A stretch of 64,000 nt of DNA, taken from contig CAZEFT010000007.1 of NCBI GenBank assembly GCA_964511495.1, positions 62,001-126,000 on the forward strand, read 5' to 3'. This document shows, one piece after another, positions 53,067 to 62,705 of this stretch. The notes beneath the pieces are model-generated. The model was not told where the DNA came from, made no database searches, and saw only the letters and a program-made list of their open reading frames with translations. Within the stretch, counting starts at the first letter, position 1, and each line of letters begins with the position of its first letter. Source of the DNA: Litorimonas sp964511495. GTDB taxonomy: Bacteria > Pseudomonadota > Alphaproteobacteria > Caulobacterales > Maricaulaceae. The position numbers were made by a program, and so were the translations under genes.

Positions 53067-54683
53067 TCACGGTTCGCTAGGTCTTGTCACCAAAGCAGAC
53101 AAAGCCTCGATTGTATCCGCTTCATGGGCGGGCTTATCCCATCGAATGCGGCTGATACGGGGAAAGCGCAGGGCAAAACCTGATTTATGCCGCTTACTGA
53201 TATGGGCGGAGTCAAACGCGACTTCAAAGACAAGGTCTTTGGTGACTTCCTGCACCGGACCAAATCGCGCCAATTTATGCGACCTAATCCATTTATCGAG
53301 TTGTTTTAATTCTTCATCGGTGAAGCCGAAATAGGCTTTCCCAATAGGCAGGAGCGTTAGCTCTCCCGTTTTCGGGTCAGGCCCCCACAAGCCAAAAGTA
53401 TAATCTGAATAGTAAGAACTGCGCTTGCCCGTACCACGCTGTGCATACATCAAGACGGCATCCAAAAGAAACGGGTCGCGTTTCCATTTATACCACGCAT
53501 GTTTGGGTCGCCCGGGGACATATGACGAAGACAAATCCTTGATCATTAATCCTTCAATCAACCCGTCCGATTGCGCCGCATCGTCGCGGAATTGGGCCAG
53601 TTCACTAACATCAGAAAAAGTGAGGGTCTCTGAGAGGGAAAACTCAGTCTTATTCAAATTGGAAATGAAATCAGCCAGATGTTTGCGCCGCTCACGCAAC
53701 GGCAGACTTCGCAAATTTTCGCCCTCCAATGATAAAACATCATAGGCCATTAAATGAGCCGGGAACTCTGTCATGAGTTTTTTCGATGGATTTTTACGGC
53801 CTAATCGTTGTTGCAGGTCATTAAATGACCCAATGGTTCCGTTGGGTTTAACTAATAATTCCCCGTCTAAAATTCCGTCAAAATTCACGGCCTCAGCCAA
53901 GTCGGGAAAGCTGTGAGAAATATCATCTCCGGTGCGGGAGAAGATTTTGGCGTCACCCTTCAGGCCGCTGACCTGCACACGAATACCGTCCCATTTCCAT
54001 TCGGCTTGATGCGTTTCCGGCGAAATTCGCTCAAAGTCTTTGCTCTCATCAATGGGATGGGCGAGCATGACCGGAGAGTAGGTAATGACATTTGACATAT
54101 CCGGCATGGAGGCGAGACCGTCTATCCAGGCAAAAAGGTCGAGATAGGGCGGCTCCAACCCATGCCATAATTCTTCTATGATCGAAATGTCGACATCTTT
54201 CATGGTGGCAAGCGTGCGTTTGACCGTGCGGGCCGAGAGGCCGATGCGTAAGCCCCGCGTACCGAGCTTTAGCAAAGCCCATCGTTCCGCCGGTGTCATA
54301 TTATCCAGAAGCAGGATGAGGTAATCGCGAATCCCCGCTTTATCTCGACTTTGAAATTCAGCAATAACCTCATGTAAATCAGGGAGGCGGTTGAGCCGCA
54401 CGGCGTCGTCGCTCTTTGGCCATGCCAAGGCCACTGTTTCACTCATTTCGCCGACATAGTCACGCGAGACATCAAAGAGAAACGGGTCCATTCGCTCCAT
54501 CATGAGGCTTTTGGTGAGATTACGTTTGAACAAATCAAAGCTCAGCGTGCCGCCAATCGCGGCCAAAGCCCAGCCCCGATCAGGGTCCGGCGTTGTACGC
54601 AAATAATTGGCTAAAATCCTTTCCTTCGCCTTGGTCGAATTCGTGAAGTAAAGATCATCAAGGAGCTGAGAAAATTCCTTCAT
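53067..54683 (-). CDS. ATP-dependent DNA ligase (ligase-associated repair module)
   Basis: 538 residues. The catalytic lysine motif is KWDG (Lys 230, in AEWKWDGIRVQV), with later nucleotidyltransferase motifs DGELLVK, EGLMIKDL and WYKWKRDPF. The N-terminal helical domain binds DNA and a C-terminal OB fold follows. Bacteria use an NAD-dependent ligase for replication, so this ATP-dependent enzyme is auxiliary and repair-related. It is fused by a 4-base overlap to the exonuclease gene and belongs to the conserved set with helicase and PdeM. Confidence 0.94.
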   Translation of the reverse strand: MKEFSQLLDDLYFTNSTKAKERILANYLRTTPDPDRGWALAAIGGTLSFDLFKRNLTKSLMMERMDPFLFDVSRDYVGEMSETVALAWPKSDDAVRLNRLPDLHEVIAEFQSRDKAGIRDYLILLLDNMTPAERWALLKLGTRGLRIGLSARTVKRTLATMKDVDISIIEELWHGLEPPYLDLFAWIDGLASMPDMSNVITYSPVMLAHPIDESKDFERISPETHQAEWKWDGIRVQVSGLKGDAKIFSRTGDDISHSFPDLAEAVNFDGILDGELLVKPNGTIGSFNDLQQRLGRKNPSKKLMTEFPAHLMAYDVLSLEGENLRSLPLRERRKHLADFISNLNKTEFSLSETLTFSDVSELAQFRDDAAQSDGLIEGLMIKDLSSSYVPGRPKHAWYKWKRDPFLLDAVLMYAQRGTGKRSSYYSDYTFGLWGPDPKTGELTLLPIGKAYFGFTDEELKQLDKWIRSHKLARFGPVQEVTKDLVFEVAFDSAHISKRHKSGFALRFPRISRIRWDKPAHEADTIEALSALVTRPSEP

Positions 54684-55741
54684 TCGCCGACCTCTTCTTC
54701 CATGCCGATGAGGTTAAGCGCTCGCGTCTTTATACCTTTTTGTTTGAGCGCATAGGCCAAGGCTTCGACACGACCATGGGTAATCCAGATTTCTTCGGCT
54801 TTTGTTTCTTCACAAGTGCGGATGAGGTCTCCCCAATCGGCATGATCTGAAACGATGAGCGCCATTTCGGCGCGTTTCTGTCGTGTACGGGCGCGGATTT
54901 GCATCCAACCGCTTGCCACGGTGGGAAGCGGATCAGCGAAACGGCGAGACCAGCGATCATTAATTTGTGCGGGAGGACAGAGAACGATCTTTCCGCGAAA
55001 ACGGTCTCTCTCTGCGCGGGGGACGTCGCTCACCAATTCCCAAGGGCCGAAATCGTGACCATAACTTTCATAGAGTTCAGTTAGTCTCTTGAGCGCGCCA
55101 TGCAAATAAAAAGGCGGTTCATATCCGGCTAGTCGCAAAGTCTTCATCACGCGTTGACATTTACCGAGCGCATAAACCCCGACGATATGTGTGCGTTCCA
55201 GTAAGGTCGTCATAGACCGCATTAATTTATCGACTTCGCGGTCCAAAGGCGGGTGCTGAAACACTGGCAGGGCAAATGTCGCTTCGGTGATGAACACATC
55301 GCAGGGGACAACTTCAAAAGGTGCGCATGTGGGGTCGGGTGCGCGTTTATAATCTCCGGCAGCCACGACACGCTGACCTTGATATTCTAAAACCGCTTGC
55401 GCTGAGCCTAAAATATGCCCTGCACTGGCAAACCAAAGCGTCACGCCCCCGCCCAAATTATAGCGTTGACCATAGGGTAGGGATGTCTCTTTTGTGCCGT
55501 CTGCGGTGTAGTATCGCGTTTGCATAATTGCGATGGTTTCGGGCGTCGCAAAAATTTGTGCATGTCCTGAACGGGCGTGATCGGCGTGACCATGGGTGAT
55601 GATGGCCCGTTCAACCGGTTCCATCGGATCAATGTAACAATCGGCTGGAATACAATAAAGCAAGCCCTTGCGCGTTGTCATCCATGTGACAGCAATATCT
55701 GTTTCAGGGGCATTGGCAGGGTTGGTTTCTGGCACACTCAT
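54680..55741 (-). CDS. Ligase-associated DNA exonuclease (SNM1-like metallo-beta-lactamase fold)
   Basis: 353 residues of the metallo-beta-lactamase/beta-CASP family. The metal site is THGHADHARSGH (His 50, His 52, Asp 54, His 55), with FASAGHILGSAQ, AAGDYKRA, VPCDVFITEATFALP and SDHADWGDL as later family motifs. Its relatives SNM1/Artemis and RNase J-type enzymes process nucleic acid ends. Its position upstream of and overlapping the ligase gene marks it as the module's exonuclease. It is divergent from the helicase by a 42-base intergenic stretch. Confidence 0.94.
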   Translation of the reverse strand: MSVPETNPANAPETDIAVTWMTTRKGLLYCIPADCYIDPMEPVERAIITHGHADHARSGHAQIFATPETIAIMQTRYYTADGTKETSLPYGQRYNLGGGVTLWFASAGHILGSAQAVLEYQGQRVVAAGDYKRAPDPTCAPFEVVPCDVFITEATFALPVFQHPPLDREVDKLMRSMTTLLERTHIVGVYALGKCQRVMKTLRLAGYEPPFYLHGALKRLTELYESYGHDFGPWELVSDVPRAERDRFRGKIVLCPPAQINDRWSRRFADPLPTVASGWMQIRARTRQKRAEMALIVSDHADWGDLIRTCEETKAEEIWITHGRVEALAYALKQKGIKTRALNLIGMEEEVGE

Positions 55742-55783
55742 ATTTCTTGTAACCCTTTCAATTTACCGCGCGTATAAATCACT

Positions 55784-58312
55784 ATGGTAACTACGTCTCA
55801 GAAACAGAAGCGGATAGACGGTGATTCCGTTCCGCAAATTTTTGAAACGTGGTTTGCTAAGCAAGGGTGGTCGCTTCGAGACTATCAGCGCGCCATGGTC
55901 ACAGCCTTTGCCCAAAAACAGGATACGCTTCTCATTGCGCCGACTGGTGGTGGTAAAACACTGGCAGGCTTTATGGCCAGCTTGGTTGATCTGCATGACA
56001 AGCCAAAAAACCAAAAAGCGGCGTTGCACACGCTTTATATTTCACCACTTCGGGCGTTAACAAACGACATTGAACGTAATATAATGAAGCCTGTCAGCGA
56101 GCTAGACTTACCGATTAAAATCGGTGTGCGAACAGGCGACACGAAATCCTATCAAAGGCAGAAACAACAAAAGACACCGCCGGATATTTTACTGACGACA
56201 CCTGAGAGTTTGATGCTCTTATTGTCCTATGAAAATGCCCCGGATTATTTCGCCTCTCTCAAATGCGCCATCATTGATGAACTGCATAGCTTCGCCACGA
56301 ATAAACGCGGTGATTTTACCTCTTTGGCCTTGGCCCGCTTGAAAACACTGGCCCCTGACCATATTCGGTTTGGCCTTTCCGCCACAGTATCAGAGCCCAA
56401 AAAGGCTGCCGCTTGGTTAGGTGTAACAGGGAAGGCCGCGGCGATTTTACAAGTTGAGGGCGACGTGCCGCCAAAAGTGGATATCATCAACCCGCAAAAT
56501 AAATTTCCGTTGGGGGGGCACAGTTCCCGTTTTGCCTTGCCGGATATTTACCGCGCCATACAAGCTGCCCAAACGACCATTGTGTTCGTCAATACCCGCG
56601 CGCAAGCGGAATTATTGTTCCAACAATTATGGCATATCAATGAGGATAATTTGCCCATCGGGGTTTATCACGGCAGCCTGTCACGAGAACGGCGAGAAAA
56701 GACTGAGAAACTGATTGCAGGGGGGCAGATGCGTGCTGTGGTCAGCACGTCCGCTCTGGAAATGGGTATTGATTGGGGTGACGTCGATGTCATTTTGCAA
56801 GTCGGTGCGCCCAAAGGCGTGTCCCGATTATTGCAACGGATTGGTCGTTCCAATCATCGTTTGGATGAACCCTCCCATGCGACCCTCATTCCAACCAACC
56901 CTTTAGAAGCTGTTGAATGTGCGGTGGCGATTGACGCCATAGAAACGGGGCACCGGGACGGTGATGCCTATCGGCGCGGCTCAATGGATGTCGTGGTGCA
57001 ATATTTGGTCAATCGGGCCTGTTCGGGCAAAGTCAAGAAACGTGAAGTGCTTAATGAGATTCGTTCGGCTTGGCCTTATCGTCATTTGGGCAAAGCGGAT
57101 TTCGATCAACTTTTAGGCTTCGCCGAAGACGGCGGTTATGCGCTAAAAAATTATCAACGCTTTCAAAGACTGAAATCCACCTCTTCGGGCTATAAGATTG
57201 CGGGTAAGGAACAGGCCAGACGCCATAGAATGAATATCGGCACGATTGTCGAATTTGCGAAATTAAAAGTCCGGCGCATCGCTTCGCCCAAATCCAAACG
57301 GGGGCGCGTCATTGGTGAGATTGAAGAAAAATTTGTGATGAATCTCAACCCCGGCGACACCTTTGCTTTTGCCGGTGAGATTCTGGCCTATCAAGGCATT
57401 CGCGATATGGCGATAGAGGCTTACCCGTCCAAACGCGCGCGACCCAAAGTCCCTGCCTATGCAGGCGGCATGATGCCGCTCTCGACTTATTTGGCAGAAG
57501 GTGTGCGAGATGTGTTGAGCCAACCCAGCCATTGGTCAGGCCTGCCAAAACAAGTGCAGGACTGGCTCTCCCTACAATCTGAATTTTCAGAACTGCCACA
57601 GGAGAACGGTGTCCTCGTCGAAGCGTTTTTCGACAAGCAAGACCGTAGAAATGGAGGACAAGGTTATGAAGATCATGTTCTGGTCATTCACACTTTTGAG
57701 GGGCGAAAGGTCAACAATGCGCTCGGGTTTCTGATGACGAAGCGCATGGAAGCACAAGGGCTCAAACCCATTAATTTCACCATTACAGATTATGCTCTGA
57801 CCATTACATCGATTGAACCCGTCAATGCGGTGGATGCACTCTTAACACCCGATATTTTGGACAGTGATTTGGAGAATTGGATTGTCCAGTCTCCTATGGT
57901 CAAACGCAGTTTTCGCAAAATCGCGACGATTGCCGGATTGACGGAACAGAGACTGCCGGGGCAACAGCGTACAATGAAACAAGTCACCTTCAGTACGGAT
58001 CTGATTTACGATGTACTTATGAAATATGAACCGGACCACATATTGCTCCGCATTGCGCGCGAAGAGGCGGAAAGCGATTTATTAGATATTACGCGCTTGC
58101 GGCATTGGTTGCGCGAGGTGCAGGGAAATATCAGTTTCCGCCCTTTACCGCATGCCTCTCCTCTGTCTATTCCCGCCATGATGCAGGTTGGGAAAGAAGC
58201 GGTTCGCGGTGCTGCCGACGCAGCCTCCATCACAGAGGCCGTGCGGGAGCAACGCGGCACAGCGATGTTGGAAAAGGTCAAAGAGTTTGTCGATAAGCGA
58301 GACACAGATTGA
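55784..58312 (+). CDS. Ligase-associated DEXH box helicase (Lhr-like)
   Basis: 842 residues. Helicase motif I is APTGGGKTLAGF, motif II DELHSF, motif III FGLSATVS and motif VI QRIGRSNHR. The C-terminal half carries winged-helix and Lhr-core domains. Lhr-type helicases unwind DNA or DNA-RNA hybrids. It starts 42 bases from the divergent exonuclease gene and its end overlaps pdeM. This set of four genes is known as the ligase-associated DNA damage response module. Confidence 0.95.
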   Translation: MVTTSQKQKRIDGDSVPQIFETWFAKQGWSLRDYQRAMVTAFAQKQDTLLIAPTGGGKTLAGFMASLVDLHDKPKNQKAALHTLYISPLRALTNDIERNIMKPVSELDLPIKIGVRTGDTKSYQRQKQQKTPPDILLTTPESLMLLLSYENAPDYFASLKCAIIDELHSFATNKRGDFTSLALARLKTLAPDHIRFGLSATVSEPKKAAAWLGVTGKAAAILQVEGDVPPKVDIINPQNKFPLGGHSSRFALPDIYRAIQAAQTTIVFVNTRAQAELLFQQLWHINEDNLPIGVYHGSLSRERREKTEKLIAGGQMRAVVSTSALEMGIDWGDVDVILQVGAPKGVSRLLQRIGRSNHRLDEPSHATLIPTNPLEAVECAVAIDAIETGHRDGDAYRRGSMDVVVQYLVNRACSGKVKKREVLNEIRSAWPYRHLGKADFDQLLGFAEDGGYALKNYQRFQRLKSTSSGYKIAGKEQARRHRMNIGTIVEFAKLKVRRIASPKSKRGRVIGEIEEKFVMNLNPGDTFAFAGEILAYQGIRDMAIEAYPSKRARPKVPAYAGGMMPLSTYLAEGVRDVLSQPSHWSGLPKQVQDWLSLQSEFSELPQENGVLVEAFFDKQDRRNGGQGYEDHVLVIHTFEGRKVNNALGFLMTKRMEAQGLKPINFTITDYALTITSIEPVNAVDALLTPDILDSDLENWIVQSPMVKRSFRKIATIAGLTEQRLPGQQRTMKQVTFSTDLIYDVLMKYEPDHILLRIAREEAESDLLDITRLRHWLREVQGNISFRPLPHASPLSIPAMMQVGKEAVRGAADAASITEAVREQRGTAMLEKVKEFVDKRDTD

Positions 58313-58991
58313 ACCCAAAAAACGAGAACGCCTGCTTTTTAAGGGGTCTGCGGGGGACATCGTTTTAGACTATCGCAAAGCAGCTTTTCTGCCCGATTGT
58401 GAAACCCTCCTCGTGGCGGATTTGCATTTTGAAAAAGGCAGCTATCTTCAGGCTTATGGTCATGCGCCCCTGCCGACTTATGATACACGCGATACGGTTG
58501 AACGATTGAAAGACCTCATTGCACTCTACCGACCCAGGCGCGTCGCCGCATTGGGCGATAGTTTCCACGACGTCAGCGCGGGGGACCGATTATCGAAGAC
58601 CGATTTTACCGCGCTCAATGATGTCGTCAAAAGTGTTTCAGACTTCGTTTGGATCCTTGGCAATCACGACCCCGATATTCCGAAAGGCCTGATCGGCGCG
58701 CAGGAAGACCATTTGCAATGTGGTGATTTTTTGCTCACCCATTTGCCGATGAATGCGGGTGAGGGCCTCAATATTTGCGGGCATTTACATCCAAAAATCA
58801 GGTTGAAAACACGTCGTCGTCATTTCTGGACTCCCTGTTTTGCTTGCGCTGACAATCGTATTATTTTGCCAAGTTTTGGTACCTATACGGGTGGTCTCGA
58901 TGTCAAACATGATGCGATTGCGAGCGAGCTTGACGGTGAAACGCTTTATGGTGTGATTCATGGTGAGACGATAGATATGGTTCAGCGATAG
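58287..58991 (+). CDS. pdeM: Ligase-associated DNA damage response endonuclease PdeM
   Basis: 234 residues, a calcineurin-like metallophosphoesterase. Metal-binding motifs are ADLHFEKGSYL, GDSFHD, GNHDPD, a HLP segment and GHLHPK. The proposed start is a TTG at 58287 that overlaps the helicase stop by 26 bases, with AAGG 10 bases upstream; the protein then begins SISETQIEPKKRER. PdeM is the nuclease partner of the ligase-associated set. No ATG start is available near the conserved N-terminus. Confidence 0.92.
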   Translation: MSISETQIEPKKRERLLFKGSAGDIVLDYRKAAFLPDCETLLVADLHFEKGSYLQAYGHAPLPTYDTRDTVERLKDLIALYRPRRVAALGDSFHDVSAGDRLSKTDFTALNDVVKSVSDFVWILGNHDPDIPKGLIGAQEDHLQCGDFLLTHLPMNAGEGLNICGHLHPKIRLKTRRRHFWTPCFACADNRIILPSFGTYTGGLDVKHDAIASELDGETLYGVIHGETIDMVQR

Positions 58992-59046
58992 CGAAGCTGA
59001 TTAAATAAGGGCTGTATTTTCAAGCCCGTCCCTGTAAATCGGAGGG

Positions 59047-61164
59047 ATGAAGACGATAATCAGGTCCATACTCTATGCGCTCAGCCTCTTAACTGCGCTT
59101 TATCTGGTTTTTCAAATCGTTTCTTACAGCCGTTATGTAAAGGCGCAGGAACAGCAGGTAATAGAGACGGCAACGGCGACCACGACCGCAATCAAAACGG
59201 ATATTGACGCCCTTTTACAATCGGTAAAACAGGCGGGTGACGAACTCGGCAAAGCTTTTGGTGACGCTGACTTCACGGATGAACAAGTTCGAGACTTGAT
59301 TAAACAAGTCTCACTGGATTATCCGGATATTGCAGGTGTGACTGCGTGTTACCAACCTTATGGCTTTTCAGAAGCAACCCGCCTCTATTGCCCCTATTAC
59401 AATAAGAGGACCGAGTCCGTTCTCAATATCGAAGAGAGTTATGACTATACGGTCAAAGGCTCGGGCACAGCTTGGTATACGGGCGTTGTGGAAAATGGAG
59501 CTGTGTGGACGAACCCCTATTACGGCGCCGCTGCGCAAAGTTGGTTCGTCGATTACGGCGTTCCTTTTTATTATACATCCGGTCCTAAAACCGGGCAGGT
59601 GAGGGGCATTGTCGACTTTGCCATTGATGTTGGGGATTTCAAGAAAATCATCCACGGCATAAGCGTCGGCCGTACCGGCTACGGATTTATCAATACGGAA
59701 AATGGTATGTTGTTGTCTCATCCGATTGCGGATTATGTCGGCACCAAAACCTTACAAGACTTATTGCAGGAATCGGAAGGTTCGAAGCTGGCGCGGGCGT
59801 ATAAAGCCATCATTGAAGGAGAGAGCGGGTATTACGAGTTTATTGATGAGGAGTCCCAAGCCGCTTCATTGATTGTTTATGACACAATCGAGACCGCCAA
59901 TTACGGCATGGGCATGGTCTTTTTCAAACGTGATTTGATGGATGATCAGAGAAAGCGCAATCAGCGCTATATTAAAATGGTTCTGACTCTCTCTGTGTTT
60001 TTCGTTTTGGTGCTGACGCTTTATTTTGGTCGCGATATTCTTGACCGTACAGAAATCGAAGTCATCAGTTTTCTGGCCACTTTGCTTTTGATCGCTAATG
60101 TCTCCTTTGTCGGATATTTACAGCATGGGTCTGTGGGATTTAAAGAAAAAATCGGCAGCCCTCCGGTTATCGATACGGTGAGCTTGGGCCAATTTGTCGA
60201 TCAGCAAAATACTCGGGCGCAGACCCTAAAACTTGATCCACCCGTCGTGGTTCCGACAGGAATTTATGTTGAAACCATCGAGTTTGAGGATAGCTATAAT
60301 GTCAATCTTGGGGGCACAGTCTGGCAAAAATACCCTCTCGATAAGGCGGATGACATTAATATCGGCTTCCGTTTCCCGCAAATATCCCCCTTTGCAGAAG
60401 CGTCTCTGATTGAGGAGAGCTACCGCGAAGAAATTACCCGCAAAGAAGGAGAAGACGGTCATCTTTTAGTAGGGTGGGAGTATCGCGTCACACTTCGACT
60501 TAATTTGAAATATGCAGATTTCCCCTTTGATAAACGGCATTTGGATATTGAAATTTCTCCGCTCTCGCCGAAAGACAATTTACTTTTTGTGCCGGACCTT
60601 GAAAGTTTTGAATATACCACGCCTGCAAAACTGGCGGGCCTAAATCCGGGTATTTCTCTTTCAGGTAATCAAATCACGCGGAGTTATTTCAACTTCTCCA
60701 TTGAAAATTACGATTCAAGTTTTGGCTATGATTCCAAAGCCGCTTTTGAAAATGTTCCGGTTTTGCATTTCAACATTCATATTCGGCGCTTATTGCTCAA
60801 TGCTTTTGTGACTTATCTCATCCCGATTTTTGTCGCCTTAAGCCTGATCTATATTTTGATCTTAGCCTGCGCCAAGACCGAAGCGCGACAAGGTATTATT
60901 GAGAGTATGGCCGCCTTTTTCTTTGTGCTCATTTTCTCTCACATTGATTTACGCAAAGACATCGTGACGGCGGATCTGATTTTTATGGAATATTTCTATT
61001 TCACGACTTATGTCCTCATCGTTTTATCCACTCTGAATTTGATGGCCTATACAAAGAGTAAGACAAGTTTGTTCGACCATAATGATAATCAGATTTACCG
61101 CGCGGTATATTTCCCGATTTTCTTCACAACGATTTTGATAGTGATGCTGATGAAGTTTTACTGA
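59047..61164 (+). CDS. Cache sensor fused to a pentameric ligand-gated ion channel
   Basis: 705 residues. Residues 1-28 hold a membrane helix, and about 31-295 form a periplasmic Cache-type domain (WYTGVVENGAVWTNPYYG, GQVRGIVDFAIDVGDF, GRTGYGFINTENGMLLSHP). Helices at 309-327 and 337-357 follow. Then comes a second extracytoplasmic beta domain (about 395-580) with the Pro-loop sequence FPFD (492-495), and four C-terminal helices: M1 (582-607, conserved Pro in YLIPIF), M2 (615-633, with E619 at its start and FSHIDLR at its end), M3 (641-668) and M4 (686-704). This is the complete pLGIC layout without cysteine-loop cysteines. The GGAGG site is only one base from the ATG, an unusually short spacing. 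Confidence 0.85.
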   Translation: MKTIIRSILYALSLLTALYLVFQIVSYSRYVKAQEQQVIETATATTTAIKTDIDALLQSVKQAGDELGKAFGDADFTDEQVRDLIKQVSLDYPDIAGVTACYQPYGFSEATRLYCPYYNKRTESVLNIEESYDYTVKGSGTAWYTGVVENGAVWTNPYYGAAAQSWFVDYGVPFYYTSGPKTGQVRGIVDFAIDVGDFKKIIHGISVGRTGYGFINTENGMLLSHPIADYVGTKTLQDLLQESEGSKLARAYKAIIEGESGYYEFIDEESQAASLIVYDTIETANYGMGMVFFKRDLMDDQRKRNQRYIKMVLTLSVFFVLVLTLYFGRDILDRTEIEVISFLATLLLIANVSFVGYLQHGSVGFKEKIGSPPVIDTVSLGQFVDQQNTRAQTLKLDPPVVVPTGIYVETIEFEDSYNVNLGGTVWQKYPLDKADDINIGFRFPQISPFAEASLIEESYREEITRKEGEDGHLLVGWEYRVTLRLNLKYADFPFDKRHLDIEISPLSPKDNLLFVPDLESFEYTTPAKLAGLNPGISLSGNQITRSYFNFSIENYDSSFGYDSKAAFENVPVLHFNIHIRRLLLNAFVTYLIPIFVALSLIYILILACAKTEARQGIIESMAAFFFVLIFSHIDLRKDIVTADLIFMEYFYFTTYVLIVLSTLNLMAYTKSKTSLFDHNDNQIYRAVYFPIFFTTILIVMLMKFY

Positions 61165-62171
61165 TGCGTCGAGAAATCGAGTCGAAATCCTGTCAGTAAA
61201 GCTTTTCCGTTTTGACGGGCTCCGAAACCCCCTGCGCCGAAATAGTCAGAGGCGGATGCTGCATCGTTCCGCAGCAGGGCATAATTTTTCTCTTCTGAAT
61301 AAAATTCTGCGAAGACTTTTAGCTTCTCATTGACCCGGTAATCCGTGCCGAAATGATAGGTTTCACCGGAGAATTGATCCCCGAGGCCCAGCCCCGCTTT
61401 AAATGTCCAATCCTTATATTGGCGTTGTGCAAAAGCGTTGAAAATATCGCCAAAGGCGTCGCTGTTTTCATATTTCCCCGACACATACCATGGCGCCGTG
61501 GTGTAGGAAAAAGCAACGCCCTGTGTGTCGGCTTCGTTGCCGTCCATGTCCTCGCGGCCCGCGGCTAAGGTCAAACCATCTGTTGTGAATGATAGCGCGT
61601 AATGCCATCCGCTCGGTCCGCCCCCTGTGCGCTGCATACGGGATAACGTGCCTGTAAATCCTGAAATTGACGGGGAAATATAGGTGATTTGCCGTTCACG
61701 AAAATAGGCATAGGTCGTGTAGCCCGCATACACGGAACTGAAATAATCAACCGGATAACCGACATTATTGTAATAAGGTAGCCAGTCTTTTCCGACCAAG
61801 ATTGTTCCAAAATCACCTTCCGCCTTAATGCTGTATAGACGGGAGTCTTCATCATCGAAAAATGACGGATCCCCAAACTCTAAATCTGCGGAATTTATAT
61901 TGACCTCATAACGTGCCGTAAATTTCACCGTTTCATTGTCTAAGCTCGCCCGCGCGCCCAAACGGGAATAGGCATCCGAAAGTCCTAAAAAATGAGTCTC
62001 CCCACCGTCAAACGCTTCATCAACGGTCACAGAATTAGCCTGTAAGCGCAAAGAGCCATAAAGTTCGAAATCTTGTTTGAGTGAGTTCTGCGCCACAGCC
62101 GACACAGGATTGAACACAATAGCGAACATTCCAGCACTCACGGCATAGGCTGCTATTTTCATATATCTCAT
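61158..62171 (-). CDS. Outer-membrane porin
   Basis: 337 residues with a signal peptide (AAYAVSAGMFAIVFNPVSAVAQ). The mature sequence is a general-porin type beta barrel with LYGSLRLQANSV, YSRLGARASL, GTILVGKDWLPYYN in the L3-like loop region and alternating strands to the end. It is probably trimeric and allows small-solute diffusion. It is convergent with the Cache/pLGIC gene; their ends overlap by 7 bases. A GGAGAG ribosome site lies before ATG 62171. Confidence 0.88.
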   Translation of the reverse strand: MRYMKIAAYAVSAGMFAIVFNPVSAVAQNSLKQDFELYGSLRLQANSVTVDEAFDGGETHFLGLSDAYSRLGARASLDNETVKFTARYEVNINSADLEFGDPSFFDDEDSRLYSIKAEGDFGTILVGKDWLPYYNNVGYPVDYFSSVYAGYTTYAYFRERQITYISPSISGFTGTLSRMQRTGGGPSGWHYALSFTTDGLTLAAGREDMDGNEADTQGVAFSYTTAPWYVSGKYENSDAFGDIFNAFAQRQYKDWTFKAGLGLGDQFSGETYHFGTDYRVNEKLKVFAEFYSEEKNYALLRNDAASASDYFGAGGFGARQNGKALLTGFRLDFSTHQ

Positions 62172-62344
62172 CTATCTCTCCCCCTTTGAGACATAATGTG
62201 AGTTTCATACGCACGTATTATGCACTTAGACAGATGTGTGTGAAAAGGTCAAAAGTATGATTGAGGGTTAAGGCTTGGGGGCAAAACGACGAAGTAAAAA
62301 GCGTTGGAAATAGGTAAAAGGTAGAGATGTTCAATCAGGGGACG

Positions 62345-62596
62345 TCACATTTTGGCGCGATGCTTGCTCGCTCGGCCTGACACACGCTTGCGCCACATAC
62401 GAAAACTGCTGGGCTGCATATGGCGGCGCATGATTGTGATGACTTCATCTTCGGACAGACCTGACTGTGCCTGAATGGCGTCAAAAGACGTGTCATCATC
62501 CCATGCCAACGCCACAACTTCAGACTCGGTTAATGTGCCTGTGTCATCTCGCGGTGAGGCTGGAATAAAATCATCGGGAAATTCACGTTTGCTCAT
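62345..62596 (-). CDS. TIGR03643/DUF2805 small protein
   Basis: 83 residues. The diagnostic part is ESEVVALAWDDDTSFDAIQAQSGLSEDEVITIMRRHMQPSSFRMWRKRVSGR, which matches the TIGR03643 pattern closely: W-D-D-TSF-AI, GLSE-EVI, and PSSF-WRKRV. The family is a small, probably helix-turn-helix-like protein of unknown function. ATG 62596 is used; an upstream in-frame start would add 19 residues without family match. A structured intergenic stretch lies upstream. Confidence 0.85.
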   Translation of the reverse strand: MSKREFPDDFIPASPRDDTGTLTESEVVALAWDDDTSFDAIQAQSGLSEDEVITIMRRHMQPSSFRMWRKRVSGRASKHRAKM

Positions 62597-62705
62597 AAAG
62601 TCTATACGTGCGGGAGGAGGGATATGTTTGGCGAAACTGTGGAATGTTTTCAAAACGGCTTAAGAGTATATTAACCCTGTTCTTCAACCTTAACCCCATC
62701 CTTAT

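Noticed and set aside
55742..55783. SOS box in the divergent repair-gene promoter
   Set aside because: No GTTC-N7-GTTC or GAAC...GTTC pattern occurs in the 42 bases.
58992..59046. Terminator after pdeM
   Set aside because: A GGGCT/AGCCC hairpin exists but no T-run follows, so it is not called.
62660..62700. TTAA-type CtrA binding site
   Set aside because: Two TTAA words are present but about 15 bases apart rather than the 7 needed.
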